Program-made: the position numbers and the translations under genes | The notes under the pieces: generated by a model | Told to the model about the DNA's origin: nothing | Database searches by the model: none | What the model saw: only the letters and a program-made list of their open reading frames with translations | In this document: positions 8,329 through 19,000 of the stretch, one piece after another | How the letters are laid out: the number at the start of each line of letters is the position of its first letter | Numbering within the stretch: position 1 is the stretch's first letter | NCBI RefSeq assembly: GCF_900091415.1 | Contig: NZ_FMHU01000001.1 | Coordinates: forward strand, 1,240,001-1,304,000 | From: Micromonospora inyonensis | GTDB taxonomy: Bacteria > Actinomycetota > Actinomycetes > Mycobacteriales > Micromonosporaceae | Length of the DNA: 64,000 bases | Direction of reading: 5' to 3'

Positions 8329-10010
8329 TCAATCCCTTGACACGTTCCGCCGGGGCTGACCCGGATCGCTCACCCCGTACCGCGCCGCCACGCCACCGCG
8401 ACCTTCTCGGACCCGCTGCAGCAGACCACTGCCGCGCAATACCCCGATCCGGGCATGCACCGTCGGCTGCAGTGTGGATGTCGCCTCGGCGAGGTCTGGC
8501 TCGCTGGCGGTGATGATCCCGTTGTCGTCCATCCGGTCGATCAGGGCGTTCCACAACTGCCGCAGCTGTTCCCGCTGCGGTGTTGTGGTGGCGATGTGGC
8601 CGGCGTGCTGGTCGAACAGCGCCCGGGCCTCGCCCGGGTCGCGCAGCCATCGGCTGCCTTCGGGAGGGGCCGGCAGCGGTGCTTGCCGGGGCTGACCCGG
8701 ATCGCTCACCCCGTACCGCGCCGCCCCGCGACCGTGACCTTCCTGGACCAGCTGCAGCAGAGCACTGCCGCGCAGCAATGCCCCGATCCGGCGATGCACC
8801 GTCGACTGCTGCGCGGATGTCGCCTCGGCGAGGTCTGACTCGCTGGCGGTGATGATCCCGTTGTCGTCCATCCGGTCGATCAGGGCGTTCCACAACTGCC
8901 GCAGCTGTTCCCGCTGCCGTGTTGTGGTGGCGATGCGGCCGGCGTGCTGGTCGAACAGCGCCCGGGCCCCATCCGGGTCGCGCAGCCACTGGCTGCCTTC
9001 GGGAGGGGCCGGCAGTGGTGCTTGCCGGGGCTGACCCGGATCGCTCACCCCGTACCGCGCCGCCCCGCCACCGCGACTTTCCTGGACCCGCTGCAGCAGA
9101 CCACGGTCGCGCAATACCCCGATCCGGTGATGCACCGTCGGCTGCTGCGCGGATGTCGCCTCGGCGAGGTCTGACTCGCTGGCGGTGATGATCCCGTTGT
9201 CGTCCATCCGGTCGATGAGGGCGTTCCACAACTGCTGCAGCTGTTCCCGCTGCGGTGTTGTGGTGGCGATGTGGTCGGCGTGCTGGTCGAACAGCGCCCG
9301 GGCCTCGCCCGGGTCGCGCAGCCATCGGCTGCCTTCGGGAGGGGCCGGCAGCGGTGCTTGCCGGGGCTGACCCGGATCGCTCACCCCGTACCGCGCCGCC
9401 CCGCGACCGTGACCTTCCTGGACCAGCTGCAGCAGAGCACTGCCGCGCAGCAATGCCCCGATCCGGCGATGCACCGTCGACTGCTGCGCGGATGTCGCCT
9501 CGGCGAGGTCTGACTCGCTGGCGGTGATGATCCCGTTGTCGTCCATCCGGTCGATCAGGGCGTTCCACAACTGCCGCAGCTGTTCCCGCTGCGGTGTTGT
9601 GGTGGCGATGTGGCCGGCGTGCTGGTCGAACAGCGCCCGGGCCTCATCCGGGTCGCGCACCCACCGGCTGTCCGCGGGAGGGGCCGGCAGTGGTGCTTGC
9701 CGGGGCTGACCCGGATCGCTCACCCCGTACCGCGCCGCCACGCCACCGCGACCTTCTCGGACCCGCTGCAGCAGACCACGGTCGCGCAATACCCCGATCC
9801 GGGCATGCACCGTCGGCTGCAGTGTGGATGTCGCCTCGGCGAGGTCTGACTCGCTGGCGGTGATGATCCCGTTGTCGTCCATCCGGTCGATCAGGGCGTT
9901 CCACAACTGCCGCAGCTGTTCCCGCTGCGGTGTTGTGGTGGCGATGTGGCCGGCGTGCTGGTCGAACAGCGCCCGGGCCTCGCCCGGGTCGCGCACCCGC
10001 CGGCTGCCCG
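8329..10010 (-). repeat. Winged-helix cluster 4 (5 units)
   Basis: Five tandem units of 336-339 bp, residues about 3820-4379, forming the end of the protein. Units 12 and 14 share HRRIGALLRGSALLQLVQEG. The last unit is complete but runs straight into RRNVSRD and a stop, without the usual APLPAPP linker. Confidence 0.85.
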
Positions 10011-13000
10011 CAGCGGGTTGGGGTTGGGGTTGGGGTTGGTCGGGTTGCGGCGAGGCGGGCGTGGTGGGTGGCTCGTCGGCCGGGTGATGGAGGGTGTCGC
10101 CGGCGTGAACAGTGCCGGCGTCGGTGCGGGCCACCGCCGGCCAGGACGACGCGGTGGGGGCGTCCGGGTCGTCCAACGGCCCGGGCAGCCCTGGCAGACC
10201 CGTGCCCGCCGGCGGGGCAGGTACCAGCCCGGACATCGGCGACTGAGGTGCCGGATCCTGCATGCCCGGTCCGGGCGGGAACGACTGAGTCCCTGGGGAC
10301 TGGCTGGGCTGGTCGCCGTTGGGCGGCGACCATGATGTCGGGCCGGGCGGGGCCTGCGGCCGGGGCGGATCCATCGGTTGCGGCGCGGGGTCGGGTTCCG
10401 TGCCCACGGCCTCAAGCAGGTAGAGCAGATCGGCCGGGTCCACATCGAGCGAACGGGCTGGGTCCACCTCGTAGGTGGCCCAGTCGCCGAGGTTCCCGCC
10501 GTCGCTGGCCTGATCGTCGATGCCCGGTTGGTCGAAGTCGGTGGACATCGCCGCACCGTGCCCGTCGGTCACGCCCATGCCGGGTACCGGCCACCCCGGT
10601 TCCGCCCACCCCGGTTCCGCCCACCCCGCCGGCCAGGACGACGCGGTGGGGGCGTCCGGGTCGTCCAACGGCCCGGGCAGCCCTGGCAGACCCGTACCCG
10701 CCGGCGAGGCAGGTACCAGCCCGGACATCGGCGACTGAGGTGCCGGATCCTGCATGCCCGGTCCGGGCGGGAACGACTGAGTTCCTGGGGACTGGCTGGG
10801 CTGGTCGCCGTTGGGCGGCGACCATGATGGGCCGGGCGGGGCCTGCGGCCGGGGCGGATCCATCGGTTGCGGCCCGGGGTCGGGTTCCGCGCCCACGGCC
10901 TCAAGCAGATAGAGCAGATCGGCCGGGTCCACATCGAGCGAACCGGCTGCGTCCACCTCGTAGGTGGCCCAGTCGCCGAGGTTCCCGCCCTCGCCGGCCC
11001 AGTCGCCGAGGTTCCCGCCGTCGCTGGCCTGATCGTCGATGCCCGGCTGGTCGAAGTCGGTGGACATCGCCGCACCGTGCCCGTCGGTCACGCCCATGCC
11101 GGGTACCGGCCACCCCGGTTCCGCCCACCCCGCCGGCCAGGACGACGCGGTGGGGGCGTCCGGGTCGTCCAACGGCCCGGGCAGCCCTGGCAGACCCGTG
11201 CCCGCCGGCGAGGCAGGTACCAGCCCGGACATCGGCGACTGAGGTGCCGGATCCTGCATGCCCGGTCCGGGCGGGAACGACTGAGTCCCTGGGGACTGGC
11301 TGGGCTGGTCGCCGTTGGGCGGCGACCATGATGTCGGGCCGGGCGGGGCCTGCGGCCGGGGCGGATCCATCGGTTGCGGCGCGGGGTCGGGTTCCGTGCC
11401 CACGGCCTCAAGCAGGTAGAGCAGATCGGCCGGGTCCACATCGAGCGAACGGGCTGGGTCCACCTCGTAGGTGGCCCAGTCGCCGAGGTTCCCGCCCTCG
11501 CTGGCCCAGTCGCCGAGGTTCCCGCCGTCGCTGGCCTGATCGTCGATGCCCGGCTGGTCGAAGTCGGTGGACATCGCCGCACCGTGCCCGTCGGTCACGC
11601 CCATGCCGGGTACCGGCCACCCCGGTTGCGCCCACCCCGCCGGCCAGGACGACGCGGTGGGGGCGTCCGGGTCGTCCAACGGCCTGGGCAGCCCTGGCAG
11701 ACCCGTGCCCGCCGGCGGGGCAGGTGCAGGCCCGGACATCGGCACCGTAGCCCCGTGGTCCAGCCAGGACAGGTCCTCACCCTGCGGGCGGTCCGGTCCG
11801 AGGGCAGGGCCCGGCAGCGGTGCTTGCCGGGGCTGACCCGGATCGCTCACCCCGTACCGCGCCGCCACGCGACCGCGACCTTCCCGGACCCGCTGCAGCA
11901 GACCACGGTCGCGCAATACCCCGATCCGGTCATGCACCGTCGGCTGCGGTGTGGATGTCGCCTCGGCGAGGTCTGACTCGCTGGCGGTGATGATCCCGTT
12001 GTCGTCCATCCGGTCGATCAGGGCGTTCCACAACTGCCGCAGCTGTTCCCGCTGCGGTGTTGTGGGGGCGATGTGGCCGGCGTGCTGGTCGAACAGCGCC
12101 CGGGCCCCGCCCGGGTCGCGCAGCCACTGGCCGCCTTCGGGAAGGGCCTGCCGTGGTGCTTGCCGGGGCTGACCCGGATCGCTCACCCCGTACCGCGCCG
12201 CCCCGCCACCGCGACCTTCCTGGACCAGCCGCAGCAGAGCACTGCCGCGCAATGCCCGCATCCGGCGATGCACCGTCCGCTGCGGTGTGGATGTCGCCTC
12301 GGCGAGGGCTGACACGCTGGCGGTGATGGTCCCGTCGTCGTCCATATGGTCGATCAGGGCGTTCCACAACTGCCGCAGCTGCTCCCGCTGCCGTGTTGTG
12401 GAGGCGATGTGGTCGGCGTGCTGGTCGAACAGCGCCCGGGCCTCATCCGGGTCGCGCACCCACCGGCTGTCCGCGGGAAGGGCCGGCAGTGGTGCTTGCT
12501 GGGGCTGACCCGGATCGCTCACCCCGTACCGTGCCGCCCCGCGACCGTGACTTTCCCGGACCCGCTGCAGCAGACCACTGCCGCGCAATACCCCGATCCG
12601 GTCATGCACCGTCGGCTGCGGCGCGGATGTCGCCTCGGCGAGGTCTGACTCGCTGGCGGTGATGATCCCGTTGTCGTCCATCCGGTCGATCAGGGCGTTC
12701 CACAACTGCCGCAGCTGTTCCCGCTGCGGTGTTGTGGTGGCGATGTGGTCGGCGTGCTGGTCGAACAGCGCCCGGGCCTCGCCCGGGTCGCGCACCCACC
12801 GGCTGCCCGCAGCGGGTTGGGGTTGGGGTTGGGGTTGGTCGGGGTGCAGCGAGGCGGGCGTGGTGGGTGGCTCGTCGGCCGGGTGATGGAGGGTGTCGCC
12901 GGCGTGAACAGTGCCGGCGTCGGTGCGGGCCACCGCCGGCCAGGACGACGCGGTGGGGACGTCCGGGTTGTCCAACGGCCTGGGCAGCCCTGGCAGACCC

Positions 13001-16000
13001 GTGCCCGCCGGCGGGGCAGGTACCAGCCCGGACATCGGCGACTGAGGTGCCGGATCCTGCATGCCCGGTCCGGGCGGGAACGACTGAGTCCCTGGGAACT
13101 GGCTGGGCTGGTCGCCGTTGGGCGGCGACCATGATGTCGGGCCGGGCGGGGCCTGCGGCCGGGGCGGATCCATCGGTTGCGGCGCGGGGTCGGGTTCCGC
13201 GCCCACGGCCTCAAACGGATAGAGCAGATCGGCCGGGTCCACATCGAGCGAACCGGCTGGGTCCACCTCGTAGGTGGCCCAGTCGCCGAGGTTCCCGCCG
13301 TCGCTGGCCTGATCGTCGATGCCCGGCTGGTCGAAGTCGGTGGACATCGCCGCACCGTGCCCGTCGGTCACGCCCATGCCGGGTACCGGCCACCCCGGTT
13401 GCGCCCACCCCGCCGGCCAGGACGACGCGGTGGGGGCGTCCGGGTCGTCCAACGGCCCGGGCAGCCCTGGCAGACCCGTGCCCGCCGGCGAGGCAGGTAC
13501 CAGCCCGGACATCGGCGACTGAGGTGCCGGATCCTGCATGCCCGGTCCGGGCGGGAACGACTGAGTTCCTGGGGACTGGCTGGGCTGGTCGCCGTTGGGC
13601 GGCGACCATGATGTCGGGCCGGGCGGGGCCTGCGGCCGGGGCGGATCCATCGGTTGCGGCGCGGGGTCGGGTTCCGTGCCCACGGCCTCAAGCAGGTAGA
13701 GCAGATCGGCCGGGTCCACATCGAGCGAACGGGCTGGGTCCACCTCGTAGGTGGCCCAGTCGCCGAGGTTCCCGCCCTCGCTGGCCCAGTCGCCGAGGTT
13801 CCCGCCGTCGCTGGCCTGATCGTCGATGCCCGGCTGGTCGAAGTCGGTGGACATCGCCGCACCGTGCCCGTCGGTCACGCCCATGCCGGGTACCGGCCAC
13901 CCCGGTTCCGCCCACCCCGCCGGCCAGGACGACGCGGTGGGGGCGTCCGGGTCGTCCAACGGCCCGGGCAGCCCTGGCAGACCCGTACCCGCCGGCGAGG
14001 CAGGTACCAGCCCGGACATCGGCGACTGAGGTGCCGGATCCTGCATGCCCGGTCCGGGCGGGAACGACTGAGTCCCTGGGGACTGGCTGGGCTGGTCGCC
14101 GTTGGGCGGCGACCATGATGTCGGGCCGGGCGGGGCCTGCGGCCGGGGCGGATCCATCGGTTGCGGCGCGGGGTCGGGTTCCGTGCCCACGGCCTCAAAC
14201 GGATAGAGCAGATCGGCCGGGTCCACATCGAGCGAACCGGCTGGGTCCACCTCGTAGGTGGCCCAGTCGCCGAGGTTCCCGCCCTCGCCGGCCCAGTCGC
14301 CGAGGTTCCCGCCGTCGCTGGACTGATCGTCGATGCCCGGCTGGTCGAAGTCGGTGGACATCGCCGCACCGTGCCCGTCGGTCACGCCCATGCCGGGTAC
14401 CGGCCACCCCGGTTGCGCCCACCCCGCCGGCCAGGACGACGCGGTGGGGGCGTCCGGGTCGTCCAACGGCCCGGGCAGCCCTGGCAGACCCGTGCCCGCC
14501 GGCGAGGCAGGTGCAGGCCCGGACATCGGCACCGTAGCCCCGTGGTCCAGCCAGGACAGGTCCTCACCCTGCGGGCGGTCCGGTCCGAGGGCAGGGCCCG
14601 GCAGCGGTGCTTGCCGGGGCTGACCCGGATCGCTCACCCCGTACCGCGCCGCCACGCGACCGCGACCTTCCCGGACCCGCTGCAGCAGACCACGGTCGCG
14701 CAATACCCCGATCCGGTCATGCACCGTCGGCTGCGGTGTGGATGTCGCCTCGGCGAGGTCTGACTCGCTGGCGGTGATGATCCCGTTGTCGTCCATCCGG
14801 TCGATCAGGGCGTTCCACAACTGCCGCAGCTGTTCCCGCTGCCGTGTTGTGGGGGCGATGTGGCCGGCGTGCTGGTCGAACAGCGCCCGGGCCCCGCCCG
14901 GGTCGCGCAGCCACTGGCCGCCTTCGGGAAGGGCCTGCCGTGGTGCTTGCCGGGGCTGACCCGGATCGCTCACCCCGTACCGCGCCGCCCCGCCACCGCG
15001 ACCTTCCTGGACCAGCCGCAGCAGAGCACTGCCGCGCAATGCCCGCATCCGGCGATGCACCGTCCGCTGCGGTGTGGATGTCGCCTCGGCGAGGGCTGAC
15101 ACGCTGGCGGTGATGGTCCCGTCGTCGTCCATATGGTCGATCAGGGCGTTCCACAACTGCCGCAGCTGCTCCCGCTGCCGTGTTGTGGGGGCGATGTGGC
15201 CGGCGTGCTGGTCGAACAGCGCCCGGGCCTCATCCGGGTCGCGCACCCACCGGCTGTCCGCGGGAAGGGCCGGCAGTGGTGCTTGCTGGGGCTGACCCGG
15301 ATCGCTCACCCCGTACCGTGCCGCCACGCGACCGTGACTTTCCCGGACCCGCTGCAGCAGACCACGGTCGCGCAATACCCCGATCCGGTCATGCACCGTC
15401 GGCTGCGGCGCGGATGTCGCCTCGGCGAGGTCTGACTCGCTGGCGGTGATGATCCCGTTGTCGTCCATCCGGTCGATCAGGGCGTTCCACAACTGCCGCA
15501 GCTGTTCCCGCTGCCGTGTTGTGGGGGCGATGTGGCCGGCGTGCTGGTCGAACAGCGCCCGGGCCTCGCCCGGGTCGCGCACCCACCGGCTGTCCGCAGC
15601 GGGTTGGGGTTGGGGTTGGTCGGGGTGCAGCGAGGCGGGCGTGGTGGGTGGCTCGTCGGCCGGGTGATGGAGGGTGTCGCCGGCGTGAACAGTGCCGGCG
15701 TCGGTGCGGGCCACCGCCGGCCAGGACGACGCGGTGGGGACGTCCGGGTCGTCCAACGGCCCGGGCAGCCCTGGCAGACCCGTACCCGCCGGCGAGGCAG
15801 GTACCAGCCCGGACATCGGCGACTGAGGTGCCGGATCCTGCATGCCCGGTCCGGGCGGGAACGACTGAGTCCCTGGGGACTGGCTGGGCTGGTCGCCGTT
15901 GGGCGGCGACCATGATGGGCCGGGCGGGGCCTGCGGCCGGGGCGGATCCATCGGTTGCGGCGCGGGGTCGGGTTCCGCGCCCACGGCCTCAAACAGGTAG

Positions 16001-19000
16001 AGCAAATCGGCCGGGTCCACATCGAGCGAACCGGCTGGGTCCACCTCGTAGGTGGCCCAGTCGCCGAGGTTCCCGCCCTCGCTGGCCCAGTCGCCGAGGT
16101 TCCCGCCGTCGCTGGACTGATCGTCGATGCCCGGCTGGTCGAAGTCGGTGGACATCGCCGCACCGTGCCCGTCGGTCACGCCCATGCCGGGTACCGGCCA
16201 CCCCGGTTGCGCCCACCCCGCCGGCCAGGACGACGCGGTGGGGGCGTCCGGGTCGTCCAACGGCCTGGGCAGCCCTGGCAGACCCGTGCCCGCAGGCGGG
16301 GCAGGTGCAGGCCCGGACATCGGCACCGTAGCCCCGTGGTCCAGCCAGGACAGGTCCTCACCCTGCGGGCGGTCCGGTCCGAGGGCAGGGCCCGGCAGCG
16401 GTGCTTGCCGGGGCTGACCCGGATCGCTCACCCGGTACCGCGCCGCCCCGCCAGCGTGGCCTTCCTGGACCAGCTGCAGCAGAGCACTGCCGCGCAATGC
16501 CCCGATCCGGCGATGCACCGTCGGCCGCGGTGTGGATGTCGCCTCGGCGAGGGCTGACACGCTGGCGGTGATGATCCCGTTGTCGTCCATCCGGTCGATC
16601 AGGGCGTTCCACAACTGCCGCAGCTGTTCCCGCTGCGGTGTTGTGGTGGCGATGTGGCCGGCGTGCTGGTCGAACAGCGCCCGGGCCTCGCCCGGGTCGC
16701 GCAGCCACTGGCCGCCTTCGGGAGGGGCCGGCAGTGGTGCTTGCCGGGGCTGACCCGGATCGCTCACCCCGTACCGTGCCGCCACGCGACCGTGACTATC
16801 CTGGACCAGCTGCAGCAGAGCACTGCCGCGCAATGCCCCGATCCGGTTATGCACCGTCGGCTTAGGTGTGGATGTCGCCTCGGCGAGGTCTGGCTCGCTG
16901 GCGGTGATGGTCCCGTCGTCGTCCATCCGGTCGATCAGGGCGTTCCACAACTGCCGCAGCTGTTCCCGCTGCCGTGTTGTGGTGGCGATGTGGTCGGCGT
17001 GCTGGTCGAACAGCGCCCGGGCCTCATCCGGGTCGCGCACCCACCGGCTGTCCGCGGGAAGGGCCGGCAGTGGTGCTTGCCGGGGCTGACCCGGATCGCT
17101 CACCCCGTACCGCGCCGCCCCGCCACCGCGACCTTCCTGCACCAGCTGCAGCAGAGCACTGCCGCGCAGCAATGCCCCGATCCGGGCATGCACCGTCGGC
17201 CGCAGTGTGGATGTCGCCTCGGCGAGGTCTGACCCGCTGGCGGTGATGATCCCGTTGTCGTCCATCCGGTCGATCAGGGCGTTCCACAACTGCCGCAGCT
17301 GTTCCCGCTGCGGTGTTGTGGTGGCGATGTGGCCGGCGTGCTGGTCGAACAGCGCCCGGGCCTCATCCGGGTCGCGCAGCCACTGGCTGCCTTCGGGAAG
17401 GGCCGGCAGTGGTGCTTGCCGGGGCTGACCCGGATCGCTCACCCCGTACCGCGCCGCCCCGCCACCGCGACCTTCCTGCACCAGCTGCAGCAGACCACGG
17501 TCGCGCAATACCCCGATCCGGTGATGCACCGTCGACTGCTGCGCGGATGTCGCCTCGGCGAGGTCTGACCCGCTGGCGGTGATGATCCCGTTGTCGTCCA
17601 TACGGTCGATCAGGGCGTTCCACAATTTCCGCAGCTGTTTCCGCTGCGGTGTTGTGGGGGCGATGTGGCCGACGTGCTGCTCGAACAGCCTCCGGGCCTC
17701 ATCCGGGTCGCGCACCCACCGACTGCCCGCAGTGGGTTGGGGTTGGTCGGGGTGGAGTGGGGCGAGGGTGGTGGGTGGCTCGTAGGCCGGGTGATGGAGG
17801 GTGTCGCCGGCGTGGAGAGTGCCGGCGTCGGTGCGGGTCACCGCCGGGGAGGGTGCGAGGGATGGTTGCCAGTCCATGTCCGGCTCCTGGTAGGTGGCCC
17901 AGTCGCCGAGGTTCCCGCTGCCGTCGCCGGCCTGATTGTCGATGCTCGGCTGGTCGAAGTCGGTGGACATCGCAGCACCGTGCCCGTCGGTCACACCAAT
18001 GCCGGGAACCGGCCCCGCCGGTCCCGCCCCCTCCACCGGCCAGGACGACGCCGTGAGGGCGCCCGGGTCGTCCAGCGGCCCGGGCATACCCCCGTGGTCC
18101 AGCCAGGACAGGTCCTCACCCGGCAACTGCGCCCCTGGATCCCGCGACGGGCCCCACACCCACTGGGCAGCGGACACCGGGTCAGGACCAGACGGGTCGC
18201 CGCCTTCCGCTGGATCGGGCGACTGCCCGCCTGAGGTGTTGCCGGCCCACCGGTGCCGGCCGCCAGCGGCGGCGAAGTCCTCCTGATCCGGCCAGCGCAC
18301 GCCGGGTTCCTGACCGTTCTCGACGATGTCCGCGGTCCGTACCGCCTCCACCAGATCCGGCCCGAACAACTCCACCGAACCATCCGAGAACAACACCGAC
18401 CGCACCGGCTCGTCCCCGTGTGGCCGCAGCTCGCCGGGTATCTGGTCCACCTCGTGCGTGGACGACATCAGCCGCCGGGCACGGAGCTGGGTGCGCAACC
18501 ATCCACCGAAGGAGGTGGCCTGCCCCGGTCCCCGCCATGCCGCGTCGCACCAGACCAGCAAGATATCGGGTATGCCGCCGCCCCGCTGTTGCGCCTGCGC
18601 GACGGCGTGTTGCCAGGCGGGCGAGGCGGTGATCATCCGGAGGAACAAGGCCTGACGCACCGGATCGTCGGCCAGCCGCTCGGCCAGGTTCCGGTGCCCG
18701 GCGATGGTGAACCATCCCTCCACCGACGGCAGCGCCTGCGCCGCCGTGCGATCCGCCGCCGCGTCCAGATCCGCCACCACCGGGTCGGCGAAGTACACGC
18801 CGCTGAACGTGTCCGCCATGACGACATCCCTGGACACCTCGAACAGCCGCGGCAGGACCCCGTCCGGCGACGCCGCCTGGATACCGAGGTCCGCAGCGAG
18901 CCGGCGCAGCTGAGCGTCGCTGGCACGGCCGTAGCCGCCGCTGGCGAGATCGTGGATTCGTTCCACGGCCGGCCCAGTCGCCGCGACGGCCCGCTCGCCG

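Larger units (their letters stand above)
10450..16020 (-). repeat. 2,787-bp in-frame tandem duplication
   Basis: Segments recur at a spacing of exactly 2,787 bp (929 codons): for example 11374-11976 matches 14161-14763, and 11930-12367 matches 14717-15154 in every encoded residue. The unit holds three winged-helix copies plus Pro-rich linker blocks of about 480-510 bp. Outer boundaries are approximate, because the linker blocks are themselves repeated and small indels shift the spacing to 2,778-2,784 at the edges. Confidence 0.85.

Noticed and set aside
9930..14537. Long plus-strand ORFs (about 600 aa) opposite the giant gene
   Set aside because: Arg/Pro-rich antisense shadows created by the repeated GC-rich linkers; no family features or ribosome binding sites.
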